Source: CALWZE01 sp036644375
GTDB taxonomy: Bacteria > Bacillota > Clostridia > Oscillospirales > Ruminococcaceae
Direction: 5' to 3'
Assembly (NCBI GenBank): GCA_036644375.1
Contig: JAVXQD010000004.1
Location: 1-64,000, forward strand
DNA length: 64,000 bases
Both the position numbers and the translations under genes were made by a program. Under the pieces are notes generated by a model that saw only the letters and a list, made by a program, of their open reading frames with translations, had not been told where the DNA came from and did no database searches. Below are positions 33,623 to 41,613 of this stretch, one piece after another. Within the stretch, counting starts at the first letter, position 1; every line of letters begins with the position of its first letter.

Positions 33623-34897
33623 ATGACCTTATCCAATGAAAAAATTAAAACTTACACCAAAATATTGCATGAAGAGTTAAAAGCTGCGATGGGATGCACG
33701 GAACCTATTGCGATTGCTTACTGCGCCGCATATGCAGTTAAAACCCTTGGGCGTATGCCGGAGCGTTTTGAGGTGGCTTGCTCGGGTAACATTATCAAAA
33801 ACGTCAAAGCCGTAACGGTTCCGCAGACGGGCGGACTCAAGGGAATAGAGGCGGCAGTGCTCGCAGGCGCAGTCGGCGGAAACGCGGATGCCGAGCTTGA
33901 GGTACTCTCGGGTGTTACGGATGCGGATATCAAAAAAATGCACGAGCTGATGAAAGAGGATATCGTAAAGGTAAAGCTTCTTGACACGGTGCATGCACTG
34001 CATATAGTGATTGACTGCTTTGCGGGAAGCGATGAGGTTTCAGTTGAAATCATCGACACCCACACCGGAATCGGAAATGTGACAAAGAATGGCAAGGTTC
34101 TGCATGAGCGCAAAAACACAGAGGTCTCGGATGACCTGAGCGAGAGGCGCGAGCTTAATTTAAAGGATATTCTTACATACGGCGACGAGGTCAATCTCGA
34201 TGATGTGCGCGAGGTGCTCGAGCGTCAGATTAAATATAATACTGCAATTTCTGATGAGGGTCTCGCCAATTCATGGGGCGCATGTGTCGGACAGGTCATG
34301 ATGGATGACAGCGGCAAAACGGATCGCACCAGAATTGTCGCCAGGGCGGCGGCAGGCTCGGATGCGCGTATGAACGGATGTGCAATGCCCGTTGTGATAA
34401 ACAGCGGAAGCGGCAACCAGGGAATGACCGTCTCGCTTCCGGTGATAGAATACGCGGCAATCAAAAAAATTCCGCATGACAAGCTTCTCCGCGGGCTTTG
34501 TGTCAGCAATCTCACTGCAATACACCAAAAGACTGATATCGGCAGACTTTCTGCATTTTGCGGTGCTGTGAGCGCCGCCACCGGCAGTGCGGTCGGAATT
34601 GCATATCTCGACGGTGCCGATTATGAAACTATTGCCCAGACCATCACCAATTCGCTCGGAACAATCGGCGGAATGGTTTGTGACGGCGCAAAATCCTCCT
34701 GTGCGACAAAGATTGTCAGTGCTCTTCAGTGCGCATTGCTCGGGTACGACATGGCAAAACAGCACCATGGCTTTATGCCCGGAGAGGGCATTGTAAAGCC
34801 GGATGTCGAACAGACGATTGCCAGTGTGGGGCGCATGGCCTCAAAGGGCATGAATGGAACGGATATAGAAGTTCTCAATATTATGATTGAAAACTAA
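33623..34897 (+). CDS. cyuA: CyuA/UPF0597 family L-cysteine desulfidase (serine dehydratase-like fold)
   Basis: 424-residue member of the UPF0597 family (CyuA, formerly YhaM), iron-sulfur enzymes that split L-cysteine into pyruvate, sulfide and ammonia. Signature blocks: MGCTEPIAIAYCAAYA near the N-terminus, CSGNIIKNVKAVTVP, TGGLKGIEAAVLAG, and C-terminal NGCAMPVVINSGSGNQG and MVCDGAKSSCATKI, whose cysteines probably hold the cluster. The promoter carries repeated operator-like sites. An amino-acid-type ABC importer begins 75 bp downstream, suggesting import coupled to degradation. Some homologs act on other amino acids, so cysteine is likely but not certain. Confidence 0.88.
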   Translation: MTLSNEKIKTYTKILHEELKAAMGCTEPIAIAYCAAYAVKTLGRMPERFEVACSGNIIKNVKAVTVPQTGGLKGIEAAVLAGAVGGNADAELEVLSGVTDADIKKMHELMKEDIVKVKLLDTVHALHIVIDCFAGSDEVSVEIIDTHTGIGNVTKNGKVLHERKNTEVSDDLSERRELNLKDILTYGDEVNLDDVREVLERQIKYNTAISDEGLANSWGACVGQVMMDDSGKTDRTRIVARAAAGSDARMNGCAMPVVINSGSGNQGMTVSLPVIEYAAIKKIPHDKLLRGLCVSNLTAIHQKTDIGRLSAFCGAVSAATGSAVGIAYLDGADYETIAQTITNSLGTIGGMVCDGAKSSCATKIVSALQCALLGYDMAKQHHGFMPGEGIVKPDVEQTIASVGRMASKGMNGTDIEVLNIMIEN

Positions 34898-34971
34898 AAA
34901 ATGTTTTAAGGGTCTGTATATTCGGACTTTTAAATAAATAACACAACACGAAAGGAGTTTGGAGATATCTC

Positions 34972-35001
34972 ATGAAAGGTATTTCCAAGACAAACAAATG
35001 A
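34972..35001 (+). CDS. 9-residue leader ORF coupled to the ABC binding protein
   Basis: ATG 34972 encodes MKGISKTNK, stop TGA 34999-35001. It has the best ribosome site in the area (AAAGGAG 34951-34957 and GGAGA 34961-34965), while the binding-protein ATG at 34998 has none of its own and overlaps the leader stop as ATGA. This arrangement points to translational coupling. No run of regulatory codons is visible, so attenuation by a specific amino acid is not evident. Confidence 0.5.
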   Translation: MKGISKTNK

Positions 35002-36164
35002 AAAAGGTTATAGCTCTTCTTTTAGCTCTTTCTTTGGTTTTTGCACTTGTTGCCTGCGGCCCGAAAGCGGAAGCGCCGGCAGAAGAAGGCACAGACAAGC
35101 CCGCAGAGGGCGGTGTAATTAAGATTGCGGTCGCAGGTCCTATGACAGGCGATAACGCAGAGTACGGAATCGGATTCTTCAATGCTGCAACACTTAAAGC
35201 AGAGGAAGTAAACGCAGCCGGCGGAGTTAAAGTCGGCGATGCAACATACACAGTTGAAATCGTTAAGTTTGACGACAAATCAGACTCGGACGAGGCTCAG
35301 GCAGTTGCTGAAAAAATCGTATCCGATCCGGACATCTACGGCGTAATCGGACACTTTGCATCGGGCATCTGCATGGCTGCTGCTCCTACATATCAGGACG
35401 CACAGTATGTAAATATCAGCCCGACATCCTCACATGCCGACTATTCAAGCATCGGCGATTACATCTTCCGCAACAACACAGTTATCACTGTTGAGACAAA
35501 GACCGGCGCAGAGATTGCCGTTAAGGATCTCGGCGCAAAGAAAATCGGCATTCTTTCAATAGATACCGAGTGGGGCCAGACAGCGGGCTCTGCCATGGAA
35601 GAAAACATCAAGACAATGGGCGGAGAGATGGTTTCACGTCAGGAAGTCGGCACAGATCAGGTTGACTTTGCTACAGAAATCTCCAACTTCAAGGCTGCGG
35701 GCGCAGAGGTAGTCATGGTTGCCGGCATGTACGGTACACTTGCTCCGTTCGCAAAGGCCTGCAAGAACAGCGGATTTGACATTAAGCTTGTCGGTTGCTC
35801 GAATGCTTACACAGACAATCTCCTTGAGATTGCCGGCGACGCAGCAGACGGAATCTATGCACCTGTATCGTTCTTCGCAGGAGACGTAGACCCCGCAAAG
35901 CAGGCTTATGTAAAGGCATACACAGACAAATTCGGCGCGGCTCCCTCAGCTCTGACAACACAGGCATATGACTCGACAGGTATCCTTATTGACGCTATCT
36001 CGGCGGCGGGCTCACTCGACCGCGAAGCAATCAAGGACGCGATGTTCAAGACTGATTTTGCAGGTATGTCGGGACAGACAACATTTGACGAGATCGGTGA
36101 TGCTCAGAAGGTATTCACAAAGATCATGGTCAAAGACGGCGCATTCGCACTGGCAGAATTTTAA
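34998..36164 (+). CDS. livK: branched-chain amino acid-type ABC transporter substrate-binding lipoprotein
   Basis: 388-residue extracytoplasmic binding protein (periplasmic-binding type I fold). Signal peptide MKKVIALLLALSLVFALVACG with lipobox LVAC, so Cys20 is the lipid anchor. The mature protein contains IKIAVAGPMTGDNAEYGIG, ISPTSSHADYSS and QAYDSTGILIDAI, as in LivK-type proteins. Start: ATG 34998 gives a perfect signal peptide; the upstream in-frame TTG 34959 would hide it. Ligand is probably a hydrophobic or branched amino acid; the upstream cysteine-degrading gene makes other amino acids possible. It heads the liv operon. Confidence 0.93.
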   Translation: MKKVIALLLALSLVFALVACGPKAEAPAEEGTDKPAEGGVIKIAVAGPMTGDNAEYGIGFFNAATLKAEEVNAAGGVKVGDATYTVEIVKFDDKSDSDEAQAVAEKIVSDPDIYGVIGHFASGICMAAAPTYQDAQYVNISPTSSHADYSSIGDYIFRNNTVITVETKTGAEIAVKDLGAKKIGILSIDTEWGQTAGSAMEENIKTMGGEMVSRQEVGTDQVDFATEISNFKAAGAEVVMVAGMYGTLAPFAKACKNSGFDIKLVGCSNAYTDNLLEIAGDAADGIYAPVSFFAGDVDPAKQAYVKAYTDKFGAAPSALTTQAYDSTGILIDAISAAGSLDREAIKDAMFKTDFAGMSGQTTFDEIGDAQKVFTKIMVKDGAFALAEF

Positions 36165-36189
36165 TTTAACTTTCAACTAATCCTCAATA

Positions 36190-36221
36190 CAGTTCCGCGG
36201 GGAAAAATCCCTGCGGGACTG
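36190..36221 (+). other. stable intercistronic stem-loop after binding-protein gene
   Basis: Thirteen pairs (36190-36202 with 36209-36221, two G-U) around AAAAAT, not followed by a T-tract. In binding-protein operons such hairpins protect the upstream message and allow more binding protein than permease; likely the same here. Confidence 0.6.
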
Positions 36222-36286
36222 TATGCTTAAAGACACCGCTCAAGGCAGAGCAAGGGCATATTTTATACAGGAAGGAGAAATTACCG

Positions 36287-37216
36287 TTGCTCCGCATTAA
36301 TTTGGGAGCGCGTGAACCGTACAAGCATATGGAAACTTTTATCGGTGCAGTTATAAACGGTCTGGCGCTTGGTATGGCGTATGCCCTGATAGCTGTTGGC
36401 TACTCAATGGTATTCGGCGTATTGAGACTAATCAATTTTTCGCATGGCTCTGTATATGCATTCGGCGCATATATGGTCTATTTTTTCGTTTCATTGCAGG
36501 TTGGGCTGTTCTGGTCCATAATTCTGGCTATTCTTCTTTCGGGGATTTTGGCGCTCCTTGTAGACAAGATTGCGCTTGAACCTCTCCGCAAGAAAAAATC
36601 AGTTCCGATAGCGTCGCTTATAACTACGGTCGGCGTATCGTTTATCATTCAGAACTTTCTTTCAATGGAAAATATATTCACAAGTGAGAAAAAAGGATTC
36701 CCCTCGCTTAACCTTTTTTCAAACATTCAGTTTGGCACCCTTACAATCCAAAGCAGTCAGATAATAATGTTTGTTGTTGCTTTGATTCTTCTCGGAATTC
36801 TCACATACCTTGTAAACAAGACTAAAATCGGTCTTGCGATGCGGGCGACCGAGCAGAACGCTAAGGCGGCAAGTCTCATGGGCGTCAACGTAAACTTTGT
36901 AATTTCGTTTACCTTCTTTCTGGGCGGATGTACTGCGGCAATTGCCGGTACGCTCATAGGAGGTTACTATCAAATAATATCCCCGACAATGGGCGCAATG
37001 ATTGGACTCAAGGCATTTGCGGCAGCTGTTGTCGGAGGAATCGGAATATTGTATGGTTCGGTAGTCGGCGGTCTTGTTGTCGGAGTCGTCGAGTGCATTG
37101 CCGCCCAATATCTCGGAAGTAATGTCCGTGACCCGATGGCGTTTGTTATCCTGATTCTTATCCTGATAATCAAACCAAACGGTCTCTTCGGCAAGAAAGG
37201 TGTTTCAAAGGTGTAA
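36287..37216 (+). CDS. livH: branched-chain amino acid ABC transporter permease LivH
   Basis: Membrane permease with about eight helices. Typical blocks: GLALGMAYALIAVGYSMVFGVLRLINFSHG, the coupling segment ATEQNAKAASLMGVNVN, and TMGAMIGLKAFAAAVVGGIG. It begins with TTG 36287 if the good GGAG at 36274-36277 (9-nt spacing) is used, adding 14 residues before the methionine at ATG 36329, which matches the usual family N-terminus but has no ribosome site. I keep the TTG and flag the doubt. Second gene of the liv operon, 4 bp before livM. Confidence 0.9.
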   Translation: MLRINLGAREPYKHMETFIGAVINGLALGMAYALIAVGYSMVFGVLRLINFSHGSVYAFGAYMVYFFVSLQVGLFWSIILAILLSGILALLVDKIALEPLRKKKSVPIASLITTVGVSFIIQNFLSMENIFTSEKKGFPSLNLFSNIQFGTLTIQSSQIIMFVVALILLGILTYLVNKTKIGLAMRATEQNAKAASLMGVNVNFVISFTFFLGGCTAAIAGTLIGGYYQIISPTMGAMIGLKAFAAAVVGGIGILYGSVVGGLVVGVVECIAAQYLGSNVRDPMAFVILILILIIKPNGLFGKKGVSKV

Positions 37217-37220
37217 GTAA

Positions 37221-38270
37221 ATGAAAGAAAAGAAAAGCTTTAATTTTCTGGCTCCCTTTGAAAGCTTTTGTGATAAGTACAAAATACCGCTTTCAATCGC
37301 AATAGGCGCATTTCTGATTGTAATTCCTCTTTTGGGCGTTTCCCGCGTTGCAATGCGCAACCTCGTTATGATTCTTCTTTACGCAATGCTCGGAATGGGT
37401 CTTAATGTGCTGCTCGGATATACCGGTCAAGTTTCACTCGGACATGCCGGATTCTATGCCATCGGCGCATATACAAGTGCGGTTCTTACTACGACTTTCG
37501 GATGGAACTTCTGGATTTCGGCGCTGTGCGGCGCACTTTTGGCGGCGCTGATAGGCCTGCTGTTAGGTCTGCCTACACTTCGTCTGTCAGGAACCTATCT
37601 CACCATCGTCACACTCGGATTCGGTGAAATAGTCGTAATGGTTATGAAGCAATGGGAATCTGTGACTAATGGAAACTACGGCATACGCAATATTCCCAAA
37701 CCCTCGCTTTTCGGCTGGGAGATGACGCTCACAAACGGCGGATTCTATTGGCTGATATTGTTCCTCGCATTCATAACAATGATGGCTTGCTTCACAATTA
37801 AAAACTCAAAGGTCGGGCGCGCTTTCCTTGCAATCAAGGAGGATGAGCTTGCCGCAACCATGATGGGAATCAAGACGACCCGTTACAAAATTCTGGCATT
37901 TGTCATTTCGGCTTTTATCACGGGTCTTGCAGGCGCTTATTATTCTGTTATCAACAACGGATATATCGAGCCGACAAACTTTGTATTTAACATCTCCGTT
38001 CAGATTTTGAGCGTTGTTATTATCGGAGGTCTCGGCACAACTCGCGGCATGTTCTTCGGATCTGCACTGCTGATGATGTTCCCGCAGGTATTCCGATTCC
38101 TTGATCAATGGCGTTTTGTTATCTACGGCCTGCTGCTTGTGCTGATGATGCAGTTCCGTCCGCAGGGAGCATTGGGCTGGCAGTCCACATTGCCATACAA
38201 GCTGCCGAGAGGAACAAAAAAAGCACTGGCAGAGCGTGAAAAAAGCTCAAATGCCGCTGCAAAAGAATAG
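37221..38270 (+). CDS. livM: branched-chain amino acid ABC transporter permease LivM
   Basis: 349-residue partner permease. Family features: MLGMGLNVLLGYTGQVSLGHAGFYAIGAY, LPTLRLSGTYLTIVTLGFGEI, the EAA-like coupling loop KVGRAFLAIKEDELAATMMGI, and a C-terminal FRPQGALG typical of LivM. Forms a heterodimer with LivH and couples to LivG/LivF ATP hydrolysis. Starts 4 bp after livH. Confidence 0.94.
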   Translation: MKEKKSFNFLAPFESFCDKYKIPLSIAIGAFLIVIPLLGVSRVAMRNLVMILLYAMLGMGLNVLLGYTGQVSLGHAGFYAIGAYTSAVLTTTFGWNFWISALCGALLAALIGLLLGLPTLRLSGTYLTIVTLGFGEIVVMVMKQWESVTNGNYGIRNIPKPSLFGWEMTLTNGGFYWLILFLAFITMMACFTIKNSKVGRAFLAIKEDELAATMMGIKTTRYKILAFVISAFITGLAGAYYSVINNGYIEPTNFVFNISVQILSVVIIGGLGTTRGMFFGSALLMMFPQVFRFLDQWRFVIYGLLLVLMMQFRPQGALGWQSTLPYKLPRGTKKALAEREKSSNAAAKE

Positions 38271-38292
38271 TCAACGAAAGGAGTTTTTAACC

Positions 38293-39063
38293 ATGGTACT
38301 TTTGGAAACAAAAAATATTACGATGCAATTTGGTGGACTCTTGGCTGTTGACAACGTTTCATTTCACGTTGACAAAGGCGAAATAGTCAGCCTGATCGGA
38401 CCAAACGGCGCCGGTAAGACAACTGTTTTCAATATGCTGACCGGCGTGTACGAAATAACCTCAGGCTCAATCGAGTTTGAGGGTCAGGAGATTCACAAAA
38501 AAACGCCGCAGCAAATTGTTGAGATGGGAATTTCAAGAACATTTCAAAATCTGCGTCTGTTTGGTAAAATGAGAGTTATTGAGAACGTTCTTATAGGCAC
38601 GCATATTCGCACGAACTACAATTTTTTTGACGGACTTCTCAGAACTCCTCGATTCAAAAGAGAAGAGTCAGAAAATACGCTCAAGGCAATTGATATTCTG
38701 AACAGCATCGGTCTCGGAGACCATATTGATGACCTCGCTTCAAACATGCCGTACGGCGACCAGCGCAAGGTTGAAATAGCGCGCGCAATCGCAACTGATG
38801 CTAAGCTGATACTTCTTGACGAGCCGGCGGCGGGAATGAATCCGGCCGAGTCGGAGGAGCTGCTGAGATTTATACGTGAGCTGCGTGATAAGGGCTATAC
38901 AATCGTGCTCATTGAACACGATATGAGCGTTGTCATGAATATCTCGGACAGAATTTACGTTCTGGACCACGGCAAGATGATTGCGGACGGTTTGCCAAAG
39001 GAAATAGCAAACAACCCGCAGGTTGTTGAAGCGTATCTGGGAGGTAAGAGAGATGATGCTTAA
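38293..39063 (+). CDS. livG: branched-chain amino acid ABC transporter ATP-binding protein LivG
   Basis: 256-residue ATPase: Walker A GPNGAGKTT, Q-loop in SRTFQNLRLF, ABC-signature region NMPYGDQRKVEIARA (signature PYGDQ, slightly divergent from LSGGQ as usual in LivG), Walker B LILLDEPAAGMNP, H-loop LIEHDMSVV. ATG 38293 has AAAGGAG 9 nt upstream; the longer in-frame ORF from 38236 lies inside livM. Overlaps livF by 11 bp. Confidence 0.96.
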   Translation: MVLLETKNITMQFGGLLAVDNVSFHVDKGEIVSLIGPNGAGKTTVFNMLTGVYEITSGSIEFEGQEIHKKTPQQIVEMGISRTFQNLRLFGKMRVIENVLIGTHIRTNYNFFDGLLRTPRFKREESENTLKAIDILNSIGLGDHIDDLASNMPYGDQRKVEIARAIATDAKLILLDEPAAGMNPAESEELLRFIRELRDKGYTIVLIEHDMSVVMNISDRIYVLDHGKMIADGLPKEIANNPQVVEAYLGGKRDDA

Positions 39064-39772
39064 AATTACGGATCTCAATGTGCATTACGGCTTCATCCAC
39101 GCTTTAAAGGGCATTGACATAGAGGTCGAAAGGGGTGAGATTGTCACTCTTATCGGCTCAAACGGAGCAGGAAAATCCACAACTCTGAGTGCGATATCGG
39201 GTCTTGTAAAAGTAACCTCCGGAAAGATTGAGTTTGAGGGCGAGGATATCACGAACCAAGCCGCCCACAAAATTGTGAGCAAGAAAATCAGCCTTTCTCC
39301 TGAGGGACGCGAAGTTTTCCCTTCGCTTTCAGTTGAGGAAAATCTGCGGCTCGGCGCATTTACACGCAGCGACAAAGCGGAGATAAACGATTCGTTCGGC
39401 CGTGTGTACGATTTGTTTCCGCGTCTGAAAGAACGCATTAAACAGGCGGCGGGAACCCTTTCCGGCGGCGAGCAGCAGATGCTTGCAATCGGTCGTGCAC
39501 TTATGAGCCGCCCCGAGCTACTGCTGCTGGACGAGCCGTCGATGGGACTTGCTCCAAATCTTGTTTTGATGATTTTCGACCTTATTGAATCAATTAACAA
39601 ACAGGGAACTACCATACTGCTGATTGAACAAAATGCCAATATGGCACTGTCGGTCGCGCATAGAGCATATGTGCTCGAAACAGGAAAGATTTCTCTTTCG
39701 GGCGATGCTAAGGTCCTCGCAAAGGATCCGCGCGTGAAGGCTGCCTATCTTGGAGAAGTGCATGATACCTGA
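39053..39772 (+). CDS. livF: branched-chain amino acid ABC transporter ATP-binding protein LivF
   Basis: 239-residue ATPase: Walker A GSNGAGKST, Q-loop near ISLSPEGREVFPSLSVEENL, signature TLSGGEQQMLAIGRAL, Walker B LLLLDEPSMGLAP, H-loop LIEQNANMAL. Start at ATG 39053, with GGGAGG 8 nt upstream and inside the last codons of livG. Last gene of the transporter; dhaK starts 114 bp on with its own ribosome site. Confidence 0.96.
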   Translation: MMLKITDLNVHYGFIHALKGIDIEVERGEIVTLIGSNGAGKSTTLSAISGLVKVTSGKIEFEGEDITNQAAHKIVSKKISLSPEGREVFPSLSVEENLRLGAFTRSDKAEINDSFGRVYDLFPRLKERIKQAAGTLSGGEQQMLAIGRALMSRPELLLLDEPSMGLAPNLVLMIFDLIESINKQGTTILLIEQNANMALSVAHRAYVLETGKISLSGDAKVLAKDPRVKAAYLGEVHDT

Positions 39773-39886
39773 GTGTTGGTCTGCTGCGCCGCTTTTATGG
39801 TTGGAGGATTACGAGAATTCAACTTGGCGTTAACGGATTTAAACTTAAATTAAAATAGCGTTTGCTTTTGAAAGGGGATATCTTAG

Positions 39887-40876
39887 ATGAAAAAGCTTAT
39901 TAACAATCCCTCAGATGTTGTCACCGAGATGCTCACAGGACTTGCAAAATCAAATCCGAATCTCGTATACAGCAACGATGGACTTGAGGTAATCTCACGC
40001 AAAGAGAAAAAGGTAAATAAGGTCGGACTTATTTCCGGCGGAGGTTCGGGCCACGAGCCGGCACATGCGGGCTATGTCGGCAAAGGAATGCTCGATGCAG
40101 CTGTTGCGGGCAACGTCTTTGCAAGCCCGAGTCCGGACAGAATTATCGAGGGAATCAAGGCTGCGGACAGCGGAGCCGGCGTTCTGATGATAATCAAGAA
40201 CTATTCCGGGGATATAATGAACTTCCAGATGGCGGGTGAGCTCGCCGAGATGGATGATATCAAAACGGACTTTGTTGTGACAAGAGACGATGTGGCAGTT
40301 CCGGACAGCACCTATTCAACAGGTCGTCGCGGAATCGCAGGAACGGTTTTTGTTCACAAAATAGCAGGTGCTGCCGCGGAAGCGGGAAAATCTCTTGAGG
40401 AAGTAAAAGCCGCCGCGCAAAAAACAGTCGATAATATGCGCTCAATGGGAATGGCTATGACTCCGTGCATTCTTCCCGGCGTCGGCAAGGCAGGCTTTTC
40501 GCTTGCCGAGGACGAGGTCGAAATCGGCATGGGCATTCATGGTGAGCCGGGAATCAACCGCGAAAAGATGACGACTGCAAAGGTGATTGCGGAAAAGCTT
40601 ATATCAAAGATTCTCGAGGACTATGATTTCAGCGGCAGCGAAGTCGCGGTTATGGTCAACGGATTGGGCGGAACACCGCTAATGGAGCTTTATATCATGT
40701 ACAATGAGGTCGAGAAGATTTTGACAGGCAAGGGTATTAAAATTTACAAGCCCTTTGTCGGAAACTTCATGACGGCACTTGACATGACAGGATGTTCGAT
40801 CTCTCTTCTCAAGCTTGACAGTGAGCTTAAAGAGCTATTGGATGCACCGGCGGACACGACTGCATTAAAATGCTGA
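39887..40876 (+). CDS. dhaK: dihydroxyacetone kinase subunit DhaK
   Basis: 329-residue substrate-binding subunit. Key blocks: GGGSGHEPAHAGYVGKGM, NVFASPSPD, IIKNYSGDIMNFQMAGE, and the histidine that forms the hemiaminal with dihydroxyacetone in GMGIHGEPGI. It works with DhaL, which carries ADP, and DhaM, the PTS-linked phosphodonor. dhaM is not in the window. The product, dihydroxyacetone phosphate, enters glycolysis next to the aldolase step. Confidence 0.93.
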   Translation: MKKLINNPSDVVTEMLTGLAKSNPNLVYSNDGLEVISRKEKKVNKVGLISGGGSGHEPAHAGYVGKGMLDAAVAGNVFASPSPDRIIEGIKAADSGAGVLMIIKNYSGDIMNFQMAGELAEMDDIKTDFVVTRDDVAVPDSTYSTGRRGIAGTVFVHKIAGAAAEAGKSLEEVKAAAQKTVDNMRSMGMAMTPCILPGVGKAGFSLAEDEVEIGMGIHGEPGINREKMTTAKVIAEKLISKILEDYDFSGSEVAVMVNGLGGTPLMELYIMYNEVEKILTGKGIKIYKPFVGNFMTALDMTGCSISLLKLDSELKELLDAPADTTALKC

Positions 40877-40933
40877 TTGACACTGACGTCGATTAAGCTA
40901 TATGTGATTTAATATCAGGATAAGGAGAAAACA

Positions 40934-41581
40934 ATGAGTTTCACACTTACGTCGTCCGACTATGTTGATTATATCAACGCAGCGGCGAAAAAAATTGCCG
41001 CGAACGGCGATTATATCACCGGTCTTGACGCCATAACAGGAGACGGCGACCATTGGGCAAATATCAACATGGGATTCGAAAATCTCGTTGCGGCAAGTGA
41101 CGAGATGAGGGCTATGCCGATTAACGGCGTATTCAAAAAAATCGGAATGCTTATGATGAGCAAAATCGGCGGCAGCTCCGGTATTCTTTACGGCGGTGCA
41201 TATATCGCTGCCGGCAAGGCCGTTGCGGGCAAGGAATCAATCAACAGCGAAGAACTTTGTGCTTCAATGGATGCAATGGTTAAGGACATGATGGAACGCG
41301 GCAAAGCGGAGCCCGGTTTTAAGACCATGATAGATGCACTTTATCCCGCGGTTGAGGCATACAAAAAAGCTCTCGCTGAGGGTAAAAGTGATGCCGAGAC
41401 ACTTGATGAGGTCAAAAAAGCCGCAATTGACGGAGCCGAGGCAACAAAAGCGATGCAGGCGGTTAAGGGCAGAGCAAGTTATCAGACCAACAAGGGTGTC
41501 GGACATCTTGATCCCGGTGCAGTTACAATGGCATATCAGATTGAATGCCTGTGTGATTGTATAAAGGCAAAGCTGTCCTGA
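40934..41581 (+). CDS. dhaL: dihydroxyacetone kinase subunit DhaL
   Basis: 215-residue nucleotide-binding subunit. The Mg-ADP aspartates lie in ITGDGDHWANINMGFENL; KIGGSSGILYGGAYIAAGKA and KGRASYQTNKGVGHLDPGAVTM are the usual nucleotide-cap and C-terminal motifs. Canonical DhaL has DGDHGxNM; DGDHWANINM here is a variant. GGAGAAAACA precedes the ATG. Co-transcribed with dhaK (57 bp) and followed after 32 bp by the regulator. Confidence 0.93.
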   Translation: MSFTLTSSDYVDYINAAAKKIAANGDYITGLDAITGDGDHWANINMGFENLVAASDEMRAMPINGVFKKIGMLMMSKIGGSSGILYGGAYIAAGKAVAGKESINSEELCASMDAMVKDMMERGKAEPGFKTMIDALYPAVEAYKKALAEGKSDAETLDEVKKAAIDGAEATKAMQAVKGRASYQTNKGVGHLDPGAVTMAYQIECLCDCIKAKLS

Positions 41582-41613
41582 AGCTTTATTAATTGATTAA
41601 GGCGGGTGAGGTT

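Noticed and set aside
34959..34997. N-terminal extension of the binding protein from TTG 34959
   Set aside because: It would bury the signal peptide and lipobox that start at ATG 34998.
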